The notes beneath the pieces are model-generated. The model did not search any database. It saw only the letters and a list, made by a program, of their open reading frames with translations, and was not told the origin of the DNA. The position numbers and the translations under genes are program-made. A stretch of DNA of 7,900 bases from an uncultured Treponema sp. (GTDB lineage: Bacteria > Spirochaetota > Spirochaetia > Treponematales > Treponemataceae), in NCBI GenBank assembly GCA_905372205.1, contig CAJPOH010000034.1, positions 1 to 7,900 on the forward strand, in the 5' to 3' direction. Positions 1 through 5,058 of the stretch are shown one piece after another. How positions within the stretch are numbered: position 1 is the first letter of the stretch; the number at the start of each line of letters is the position of its first letter.

Positions 1-4
1 GGAT

Positions 5-80
5 TCATAGGAGACATGCGATTAATTCGCTCATCTCTAAAGAGCTTTTCAAGTCACAATTAATCAGTGGCTCCTTATGA
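5..80. repeat. Long imperfect inverted repeat at the window edge
   Basis: Bases 5-27 pair with 58-80. The paired blocks are TCATA/TATGA (5-9 with 76-80), GGAG/CTCC (10-13 with 71-74), CA/TG (15-16 with 68-69) and GATTAATT/AATTAATC (20-27 with 58-65), about 19 pairs broken by small internal loops. The apex holds a further GCTC/GAGC pairing (29-32 with 42-45). Two plus-strand reading frames are open from the edge (stops at 61-63 and 78-80), so this could also be the last codons of an unseen gene. It lies directly before a plus-strand terminator, which suggests the 3' end of a transcript from the left, either an mRNA or a structured RNA. The function is not recognised. Confidence 0.45.
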
Positions 81-101
81 GATAAGTTTTACTAATCATC
101 T

Positions 102-145
102 GTCCGTACACAGTGTTGTTCACTATAGCTGTATGCGGACTTTTT
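102..145 (+). terminator. Rho-independent terminator, plus-strand orientation
   Basis: GTCCGTACACAG (102-113) pairs with CTGTATGCGGAC (129-140) through 10 Watson-Crick pairs, one G-T wobble and one mismatch. The stem is followed by TTTTT at 141-145. The T tract is only on the plus-strand side, so the element stops transcription coming from the left edge. That transcription would converge with the minus-strand fic gene, which ends at 167. No comparable T tract serves fic itself, although the same stem might still slow transcription from that side. Confidence 0.65.
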
Positions 146-166
146 CCATTAATATAACTACAAACA

Positions 167-1222
167 CTATTCTTTTAATAAATCCATCAAGCCGATGTTT
201 ATGAATAGACTATCTTTTCCAACTTTAATGCATTTAAGAATGCCAATATCTTCTAGCTTATGCAAATAGCGTGATGCAGCTTTTCGCTCCACACACAATT
301 TTTTTACAATAAAATCAATCTTGCAATAGGGATTTTCAAAAAGTGTTTCTATCAGCTCTTTTGAATATATTTTTGGAGTTTGTGATTTTACCTTTTTGAT
401 TGTATTCTCTAACACTTCCTTTATGGCTTTCACTTTTTGGATTGTTTCTCCAGCTGTCTCTTCTATCCCTTTAAGAATAAAAATAATCCAGCTTTCCCAA
501 TCTTTTTCATTGTGAACATTTCGCAAAAGTTTGTAGTAGTTTTCTTTGTTTCTTATAATATATGAACTTAAGTATAGAATTGGAATATCAAGATGATGTT
601 TGAGAATTAAATAGAGAATGTTTATAATTCTTCCAGTTCTTCCGTTTCCATCATAAAAAGGGTGGATGCTTTCAAATTGATAATGAAGAATTGCAAGCTT
701 TGCAAGGCTATCGTTATCATTGTTTAAATATTCAGTAAAGTTTTTTAAAAGTTCATTAATTTCTTCTTTTGTTTGTGGAGGAATATATATAACTTCTTTT
801 GTACTATCATTTATAAGTTTTGTTCCAGGCAATGTTCTAATTCCTGCATTATTTTGGACGAGTACTTTTTGAATATTTATAATATCATTTATGGAAATAA
901 AATCATGTTTTTTAACTTCTACAAAACCTGTATATAAAGCTTCTCTATAGAACATAACTTCCTTTGTGGCAGGATCAACTTTTTTAGCTGTTTCAGAAAT
1001 AGCTTTATATAGCTCATCTTTAGTGGTGATGATGTTTTCAATTTCTGAACTGTCTTTAGACTCTTTTAATACAACAGCATTAATAAGAATAGACTGACTT
1101 GGAATTACATTTGCAATGCCTTTAAGCTCTGCGAGTAGTCTCAAAGCCTTGTTTTCTTCTTTGAGGATATTGATTGTTTCAACTTTTTTAGAATTAATTG
1201 GCAGTTTTTCTAATTCCGACAT
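167..1222 (-). CDS. fic: Fic-family protein adenylyltransferase (class II) with C-terminal winged helix
   Basis: This 351-residue protein belongs to the Fic family, which usually transfers AMP from ATP to Ser/Thr/Tyr hydroxyls of target proteins. The complete catalytic motif HPFYDGNGRTGR lies at residues 187-198 (base His187, metal ligand Asp191, phosphate-binding Gly/Asn/Arg). Ser58...Glu62-Asn63 fits the (S/T)xxxE(G/N) inhibitory helix, here N-terminal to the Fic core, which defines class II self-inhibited enzymes. Residues 141-150 (ending in YIPP) look like the target-docking flap. Residues about 285-345 resemble a winged helix-turn-helix, as in stand-alone Fic proteins of the Shewanella type. 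No antitoxin gene is adjacent. The start is the only reasonable one (next Met is residue 90). It has no Shine-Dalgarno sequence, and its ATG lies inside the first unit of a 40-bp repeat array. The target is unknown; control of its own promoter by the winged helix is an inference. Confidence 0.93.
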   Translation of the reverse strand: MSELEKLPINSKKVETINILKEENKALRLLAELKGIANVIPSQSILINAVVLKESKDSSEIENIITTKDELYKAISETAKKVDPATKEVMFYREALYTGFVEVKKHDFISINDIINIQKVLVQNNAGIRTLPGTKLINDSTKEVIYIPPQTKEEINELLKNFTEYLNNDNDSLAKLAILHYQFESIHPFYDGNGRTGRIINILYLILKHHLDIPILYLSSYIIRNKENYYKLLRNVHNEKDWESWIIFILKGIEETAGETIQKVKAIKEVLENTIKKVKSQTPKIYSKELIETLFENPYCKIDFIVKKLCVERKAASRYLHKLEDIGILKCIKVGKDSLFINIGLMDLLKE

Positions 1223-1436
1223 GTACCAATTTTACCATTTTTGGTACACGTTGTAAATACGTGTACCAATTTTAGCATTTTTGGTACACGTTATAAATAC
1301 GTGTACCAATTTTAGCATTTTTGGTACACGTTACAAATACGTGTACCAATTTTAGGATTTTTGGTACACGTTACAAATACGTGTACCAATTTTAGGATTT
1401 TTGGTACACGTTATAAATACGTGTACCAATTTTAGC
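1221..1436. repeat. 40-bp tandem array of alternating inverted half-sites upstream of fic
   Basis: Five full units (1221-1260, 1261-1300, 1301-1340, 1341-1380, 1381-1420) and a partial one (1421-1436) repeat with an exact 40-bp period. Each unit holds GTGTACCAA and, on the other side of an 11-bp A+T-rich spacer, its inverse TTGGTACAC. The arms also pair across unit boundaries: TTGGTACACG, a 9-bp spacer, then CGTGTACCAA. Dyad axes therefore fall every 20 bp and there are eleven half-sites. Differences between units occur only near the dyad axes (unit positions 15-16 and 33-34), apart from the first base at 1221. Spacing of about two helical turns suggests a cooperative protein-binding array for fic control. 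In RNA it would instead give a chain of hairpins. It is not a CRISPR array because there are no unique spacers. Confidence 0.92.
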
Positions 1437-1461
1437 AAAAAAAGGACATATTAAAATTGAA

Positions 1462-1467
1462 ATTATA
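1462..1467 (-). promoter_or_regulatory. Possible -10 box for fic between pflA and the array
   Basis: The minus strand reads TATAAT here, a perfect -10 hexamer, just downstream of pflA and upstream of the 40-bp array. No convincing -35 box lies 16-18 bp upstream. A start near 1455 would give a leader of about 230 nt consisting mostly of the repeat hairpins. Each repeat unit also contains TAAAAT on the minus strand, so promoters inside the array are an alternative. No intrinsic terminator is seen after pflA, so read-through from pflBA is possible as well. Confidence 0.25.
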
Positions 1468-1470
1468 TCT

Positions 1471-1482
1471 TACTTGCAAGTA
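1471..1482. repeat. 12-bp perfect palindrome after pflA
   Basis: TACTTGCAAGTA is self-complementary and lies 10 bp past the pflA stop codon, overlapping the region just upstream of the possible fic -10 box. It has no room for a hairpin loop and no T tract follows, so it is more likely a protein site, or chance, than a terminator. Confidence 0.25.
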
Positions 1483-1491
1483 TTATATATA

Positions 1492-2214
1492 CTATGTTAA
1501 TTCAAGACCTGCGTCAATAAAAATCTTTTTTGCTTTTTCGCATTCTTCTGGACTTAGAGCAGGTACTCCTTTAAGCGGATATTGTAAGCCCATTTTCTCC
1601 CACTTAAAAGCTCCCATTGTGTGGTACGGCAAAACATCAACCCTTTCAAGATTTGGGAGTGTTTTAATAAAAGAGCTAAGTTTTTTCAAAAGTTCAAAAT
1701 TGTATGTAATGCCCGGAATTACTACATGTCTTATCCAAAGAGGCTTATTAAGAGAAACCACATAGTCTAAGAATTTCATAATAGGTTTTAGGGAAACACC
1801 TGTAAGCATTTTGTGTTGTTTTTCATCTATTGATTTTATATCAAGCATAATGAGATCTGTATAAGGAAGGACATTCCTTACATCTTCATTCAAATAATAA
1901 CCTGAAGTGTCTAGTGCTGTGTGAAGTTCTTCTTTTTTGCAAAGCTCGAAAAGTTCTTTAACATACTTAGGTTGTAAGAGAGGTTCCCCACCTGTAACAG
2001 TAACTCCGCCTGCTAACATATAATAATGCTTATATCTTAAAATATGAGAGAAAGTCTGGCTTGCAGTTTCTATTATATGAGGAGTGTTACGATTCCATGT
2101 ATCCCGATTGTGGCAATACATACAATGGAGAGGACAGCCTTGCATAAACACAACGTAACGCAAGCCAGGCCCATCCACTGTACCAAAGCTTTCATAAGAA
2201 TGAATAAAAGCCAT
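1492..2214 (-). CDS. pflA: Pyruvate formate-lyase activating enzyme (radical SAM)
   Basis: This 240-residue cytoplasmic iron-sulfur enzyme uses S-adenosylmethionine to abstract a hydrogen from the C-terminal glycine of PflB, creating the glycyl radical needed for catalysis. The N-terminal GTVDGPGLRYVVF segment is typical of the family. Cys27, Cys31 and Cys34 form the CxxxCxxC site for the [4Fe-4S] cluster. TVTGGEP (72-78) is the SAM-binding GGE motif, and Asp125-Ile-Lys127 fits the DxK motif that binds the monovalent cation. LPYHTMG (195-201) is the conserved C-terminal segment. Length is normal for PFL-activating enzymes and there is no extra ferredoxin-like insert, as expected for the PFL type rather than other glycyl-radical activases. 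The ATG overlaps the pflB stop (TAATG), so translation is probably coupled and co-transcribed. Confidence 0.97.
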   Translation of the reverse strand: MAFIHSYESFGTVDGPGLRYVVFMQGCPLHCMYCHNRDTWNRNTPHIIETASQTFSHILRYKHYYMLAGGVTVTGGEPLLQPKYVKELFELCKKEELHTALDTSGYYLNEDVRNVLPYTDLIMLDIKSIDEKQHKMLTGVSLKPIMKFLDYVVSLNKPLWIRHVVIPGITYNFELLKKLSSFIKTLPNLERVDVLPYHTMGAFKWEKMGLQYPLKGVPALSPEECEKAKKIFIDAGLELT

Positions 2215-4454
2215 TACATTGCTTGATTTATTGTCCTTGAAAGAACGTCAAGCTGTTGTTCTTTTGTAAGCTTAACAAAGTTGACAGCATATCCTGAAAC
2301 ACGAATTGTAAGCTGTGGATATTTTTCGGGGTATTTCATTGCGTCTTCAAGCAAGGAGCGGTCAAAAACATTCACATTTAAATGTTGCCCACCTTTAGGA
2401 GAAAAATAACCTTCAAGTAGGTTTTTAAGATTGTCAATTTGAATATCTTCATGCTTACCTAAAGCTCCCGGTGCTATAGCAAATGTATACGAAATACCAT
2501 CACCTATATGTTCAAATGGCAATTTTGCAACCGAAGATAAAGAGGCAATTGCTCCGTTTGTGTCTCGCCCATTCATTGGATTTGCTCCTGGAGAGAAAGG
2601 TTCTCCTGCACATCTTCCACAAGGAGTAGAACCAGTTTTTTTTCCATAAACAACGTTAGATGTTATCGTAAGCACTGATTGAGTTGCCTTAGCATGCCTA
2701 TAAGTTTCATGTCTACGTAAATAATTCATAAACTTTCTTGCTACCATAACAGCTAGGTCATCAGTTGCATCGTCATCATTACCAAAAGGAATATAATCGC
2801 CTTCATGCTTGAAATCGACTGCTAAGCCTTCTTCGTTTCGAATAACCTTCACTTTTGTATTTTTGATGGCAGCAAGAGAATCTGCCACAACTGCCAAGCC
2901 TGCAATACCTGTGGCTTGAATGTGTTCCACATCTACATCATGGAGTGCCATCTGAAATGCTTCATAAGCATATTTATCATGCATATAATGGATAACTTTT
3001 AGTGCATTCATATAAACACCCGAAAGCCACTTCATCATTTGCTCAAATTTTTCCATCACTTCATCATAATCAAGATATTCGCTCGTTATTCCTTCAAATT
3101 TAGGTGCAACTTGGATACCAGATTTTTCATCACGACCTCCATTAATGGCATAAAGTAAGCACTTAGGTAAGTTTACTCTAGCTCCAAAAAACTGCATTTG
3201 TTTTCCAATTTTCATTGGAGAAACGCAACAAGCAATTCCATAATCATCTCCAAATTCTGGTCGCATTAAGTCATCATTTTCATATTGAATGCTAGATGTT
3301 TCAATGGAAACTTTTGCACAAAACTTTTTCCAATTTTCAGGCAATCGACTAGACCATAAAACAGTCATATTTGGCTCAGGAGCATGTCCAATATTATACA
3401 ATGTGTTTAGATAGCGGAAAGAGTTTTTTGTTACAAGTGTTCTTCCGTCAATGCCCATTCCACCTATAGATTCTGTTATCCACGTTGGGTCGCCAGAAAA
3501 AAGTTCATTATATTCAGGAGTACGCAAAAAGCGAATAATGCGAAGTTTCATAATAAATTGGTCAATCATTTCTTGAGCTTCTTTTTCTGTGATACGCCCT
3601 TCAGTTAAATCTTTTTCGATGAATATATCCAAGAATGTCGAAGTGCGTCCTAAAGACATTGCAGCACCATCTTGATCTTTTGCAGAACCTAAAAATCCAA
3701 AATATAGCCATTGAATTGCCTCTTTAGCACTTTGGGCAGGACGGCTAACATCAAAACCATAAGACGCACACATACGAGCAAAAGATTCTAGCACTTTTAT
3801 TTGTTCGCTTATCTCTTCACGATATCTAATATCAGATTCTGTCATTTCTGCAACATCAAGTTGCTCTAAAGCTTGTTTTCTTTCTTCAATCAGATTGTTT
3901 ACACCGTAAAGAGCAATACGCCTATAGTCTCCTATAATTCTGCCTCTGCTATAGGCATCGGGTAGTCCTGTGATAATGCCTGATTTTCTGCAAGCTAACA
4001 TTTCAGATGTGTATGCAGAAAAAACACCGTCATTATGTGTTTTTCTATACTTCGTGTAGATTTCTTTTGTGAGTGGATCAAGCTTATAGCCATAAGATTC
4101 GAGAGCCTTTTCTACCATTCGCCATCCGCCTTTGGGGAAAATGCCGCGTTTTAATGGAACATCAGTTTGTAATCCTACAATGACTTCGTCTTTCTTAGTT
4201 ATATACCCAGGAGCATAGGTTTCAATAGTTTGTGGTGTTTTGGTTTCAACATCATAAACTCCTCTCTTTGTTTCTTCCTTAAACATTTCTGTAAGCTTTT
4301 TCCAAAGTCTATCAGTTTTTTTAGAAACACTTTCCAAGAAAGAAGAATCTCCTTCGTATGGTGTATAATTATTTTGAATGAAATCACGTACGTCAATTTC
4401 TTCACGCCATGTATTTCCCCTAAAAGAGTTAAAATACTCTGAGAATTTTAACAT
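2214..4454 (-). CDS. pflB: Formate C-acetyltransferase (pyruvate formate-lyase)
   Basis: This glycyl-radical enzyme converts pyruvate and CoA to acetyl-CoA and formate in anaerobic sugar fermentation. At 746 residues it has the usual PflB length. The catalytic pair Cys409-Cys410 is in ACCVSPM, followed by the conserved [15 protein letters not shown] stretch. The radical site is Gly721 in RVSGYAV (718-724) near the C-terminus. N-terminal landmarks include [17 protein letters not shown] (19-35), and [12 protein letters not shown] is at 267-278. These features separate it from glycerol dehydratase or choline lyase relatives. The start is supported by GGAGGT six bases upstream. It leads a two-gene operon with pflA; no focA formate channel is present in the window. 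A TTGACA-type promoter and a small dyad lie upstream. Confidence 0.98.
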   Translation of the reverse strand: MLKFSEYFNSFRGNTWREEIDVRDFIQNNYTPYEGDSSFLESVSKKTDRLWKKLTEMFKEETKRGVYDVETKTPQTIETYAPGYITKKDEVIVGLQTDVPLKRGIFPKGGWRMVEKALESYGYKLDPLTKEIYTKYRKTHNDGVFSAYTSEMLACRKSGIITGLPDAYSRGRIIGDYRRIALYGVNNLIEERKQALEQLDVAEMTESDIRYREEISEQIKVLESFARMCASYGFDVSRPAQSAKEAIQWLYFGFLGSAKDQDGAAMSLGRTSTFLDIFIEKDLTEGRITEKEAQEMIDQFIMKLRIIRFLRTPEYNELFSGDPTWITESIGGMGIDGRTLVTKNSFRYLNTLYNIGHAPEPNMTVLWSSRLPENWKKFCAKVSIETSSIQYENDDLMRPEFGDDYGIACCVSPMKIGKQMQFFGARVNLPKCLLYAINGGRDEKSGIQVAPKFEGITSEYLDYDEVMEKFEQMMKWLSGVYMNALKVIHYMHDKYAYEAFQMALHDVDVEHIQATGIAGLAVVADSLAAIKNTKVKVIRNEEGLAVDFKHEGDYIPFGNDDDATDDLAVMVARKFMNYLRRHETYRHAKATQSVLTITSNVVYGKKTGSTPCGRCAGEPFSPGANPMNGRDTNGAIASLSSVAKLPFEHIGDGISYTFAIAPGALGKHEDIQIDNLKNLLEGYFSPKGGQHLNVNVFDRSLLEDAMKYPEKYPQLTIRVSGYAVNFVKLTKEQQLDVLSRTINQAM

Positions 4455-4459
4455 AAATT

Positions 4460-4465
4460 ACCTCC
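4460..4465 (-). promoter_or_regulatory. Strong Shine-Dalgarno for pflB
   Basis: The minus strand reads GGAGGT, followed by a short A+T spacer and the pflB ATG. It is near-perfect anti-16S complementarity. This contrasts with fic, nuclease and kinase starts in the same window, which have weak or no such site, and it suggests high PflB synthesis. Confidence 0.85.
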
Positions 4466-4484
4466 AACTAAATAGATATATTTT

Positions 4485-4500
4485 TATCTTAATAAAGATA
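4485..4500. promoter_or_regulatory. Small dyad over the pflB -10 region
   Basis: TATCTT (4485-4490) and AAGATA (4495-4500) are inverted around four bases. The right half is the proposed pflB -10 hexamer read on the other strand, and the left half would cover the transcription start. This is a plausible repressor site, but with 6-bp arms it could be chance in A+T-rich DNA. It does not match the Rex or FNR consensus sites that often control pflB. Confidence 0.3.
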
Positions 4501-4523
4501 CAACTTATTCTATTAAATGTCAA
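4495..4523 (-). promoter_or_regulatory. pflBA promoter
   Basis: On the minus strand a perfect -35 TTGACA (4518-4523) is followed by a 17-bp spacer and TATCTT (4495-4500), 41 bp before the pflB ATG. A second TTGACA lies exactly 40 bp further upstream (4558-4563), with TATTTT about 18 bp beyond it as a weaker -10, so two tandem starts are possible. Confidence 0.6.
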
Positions 4524-4568
4524 TAAAAAAGTAAAAATAAACTAACTTTTGGTGAATTGTCAATACAA

Positions 4569-4683
4569 GTGCAAAACCTGCATGTATTGCGATGCAATAC
4601 AGCACAGAATGCGACCTCGTTGCTGTACAGAATACGGTCGCAATGCTGTACAGCAACGCCTCGCGATATAGCGGGGTTTGCAC
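4569..4683. repeat. Cloverleaf-like G+C-rich structured element
   Basis: The ends pair as GTGCAAA (4569-4575) with TTTGCAC (4677-4683), extended by CC/GG. Inside are TGTATTGC/GCAATACA (4583-4590 with 4594-4601), a perfect 13-bp pair CGTTGCTGTACAG/CTGTACAGCAACG (4618-4630 with 4646-4658) and CCTCGC/GCGGGG (4659-4664 with 4671-4676, one wobble). The last stem shares its outer G residues with the terminal pairing. Alternatives compete: GCGACC (4611-4616) with GGTCGC (4636-4641), and GGGGT (4673-4677) with ACCCC (4682-4686). Bases 4611-4700 are 51/90 G+C, whereas 4741-4800 are 15/60. The composition and dyads fit a small mobile or palindromic repeat; a structured RNA is also possible. No protein is encoded. 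Confidence 0.6.
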
Positions 4684-4710
4684 CCCCAATGCTGTACAGG
4701 ATGGGGTCAG
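4573..4710. repeat. Degenerate 23-bp tandem array (G+C-rich part)
   Basis: Read in 23-bp steps from 4596, the sequence gives units at 4596, 4619, 4642, 4665 and 4688. Units at 4619, 4642 and 4688 share TGCTGTACAG at the same offset; 4596 is a weaker match (AGCACAGAATGCG against GTACAGAATRCGG). The unit at 4665 is strongly diverged. The preceding 23 bases (4573-4595) show little identity. GCTGTACAG starts at 4622, 4645 and 4691, that is separated by 23 and 2 x 23 bp. CTGTACAG is itself palindromic. The units are contiguous, so this is not a CRISPR array. Confidence 0.55.
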
Positions 4711-4729
4711 TACATTAGCTAATGTACTG
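4708..4729. repeat. Perfect 22-bp palindrome
   Basis: CAGTACATTAG is followed directly by its exact reverse complement, with no mismatch in 22 bp. A run of four T follows at 4730-4733, so it could act as a weak plus-strand terminator that insulates the rightward genes, but there is no plus-strand gene before it. It also forms the junction between the G+C-rich and A+T-rich parts of the 23-bp array. A protein-binding or recombination site is equally possible. Confidence 0.6.
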
Positions 4730-4786
4730 TTTTCACATCCCCTAATGTACGATTATAACATTTCTTAATGTACTGTAAGATTTTTT
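4718..4786. repeat. A+T-rich 23-bp direct repeats with TAATGTAC core
   Basis: TAATGTAC occurs at 4720, 4743 and 4766, spaced exactly 23 bp. Two of the three copies continue as TGT. The period and the TGTAC core are the same as in the adjoining G+C-rich units, but the phase is shifted by 7 bp and the rest of the unit is A+T-rich. The inverse GTACATTA at 4710-4717 belongs to the 22-bp palindrome. These look like an array of protein-binding sites or the remains of a diverged tandem repeat. Confidence 0.5.
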
Positions 4787-4924
4787 GTTAAACTTGAAGT
4801 AAAGCATTGAATCTGATGGAACCATCGCTTTCAATCTAGCACTTTTATTCATTTAAGACAATAGATTCATCACAAGTATTGAGATTCTTACGTGAAGATT
4901 GTCTTGAAAGGCTTTTGCATTCTT
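4787..4924. other. Intergenic stretch without a supported gene
   Basis: This A+T-rich stretch lies between the repeat block and the presumed promoter of the nuclease operon. It contains a small GATGG/CCATC hairpin (about 4815-4825) and an 8-bp inverted pair AAGACAAT/ATTGTCTT (4855-4862 with 4898-4905). Neither has a flanking T tract or a recognised function. The minus-strand open frame across 4845-5051 is discussed under rejected items. Confidence 0.4.
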
Positions 4925-4930
4925 TATAAT
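4904..4930 (+). promoter_or_regulatory. Candidate promoter of the nuclease-mgtE-kinase operon
   Basis: A perfect -10 TATAAT lies at 4925-4930. The best -35 candidate, TTGAAA at 4904-4909, is 15 bp away, shorter than ideal. Transcription would start near 4937 and give a leader of about 120 nt containing an 11-bp hairpin. No other good promoter is visible before the second or third gene of the operon. Confidence 0.45.
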
Positions 4931-4957
4931 ACGGAATCCATGTATCTACTATAGACA

Positions 4958-4983
4958 TGAAAGATATTTTACAATATCTTTCA
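4958..4983. promoter_or_regulatory. Perfect 11-bp inverted repeat in the nuclease leader
   Basis: TGAAAGATATT (4958-4968) and AATATCTTTCA (4973-4983) are exact inverses around the loop TTAC. The element lies about 20 bp past the presumed transcription start. No T run follows closely enough to make a convincing terminator. ATCTTTCA recurs at 5034-5041, just before the nuclease start, and could compete for the left arm. It may be an operator or an RNA control hairpin. Confidence 0.5.
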
Positions 4984-5058
4984 GTAGTTTTGAATATGGT
5001 AAGAAAAATGTTATGAAAAGTTTTAAGTGCTAAATCTTTCATAAAGAACAACTATAAA

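Noticed and set aside
1..80. C-terminal part of a plus-strand protein gene
   Set aside because: Two frames are open from the edge (stops at 61-63 and 78-80), but each is only about 20-25 codons and gives no recognisable motif. The stretch is too short to choose between them, so only the inverted repeat and terminator are annotated.
1..145. Integron attC site or retron non-coding RNA
   Set aside because: The paired arms lack the conserved GTTRRRY/RYYYAAC ends of attC sites, and no reverse transcriptase gene is present in the window to support a retron.
1221..1436. CRISPR array
   Set aside because: The 40-bp units are contiguous copies including the A+T-rich spacers, which are nearly identical between units. 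There are no unique spacers and no cas genes.
1457..1765. Plus-strand open frame opposite pflA
   Set aside because: It lies almost entirely antisense to the well-supported radical-SAM gene and has no family features; the same reasoning removes the other frames lying over pflB, the nuclease, mgtE and the kinase.
4551..4568. Rex or FNR operator upstream of pflB
   Set aside because: GGTGAATTGTCAATACAA has a short TTGT/ACAA dyad but does not match the TTGTGAA-4-TTCACAA Rex consensus or the TTGAT-4-ATCAA FNR consensus.
4845..5051. Minus-strand 68-codon open frame in the divergent intergenic region
   Set aside because: It needs a TTG start (or ATG at 5042), lacks a ribosome site, overlaps the presumed nuclease promoter and leader hairpin on the other strand, and its product shows no family feature I recognise. 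A decayed gene fragment remains possible but cannot be supported.
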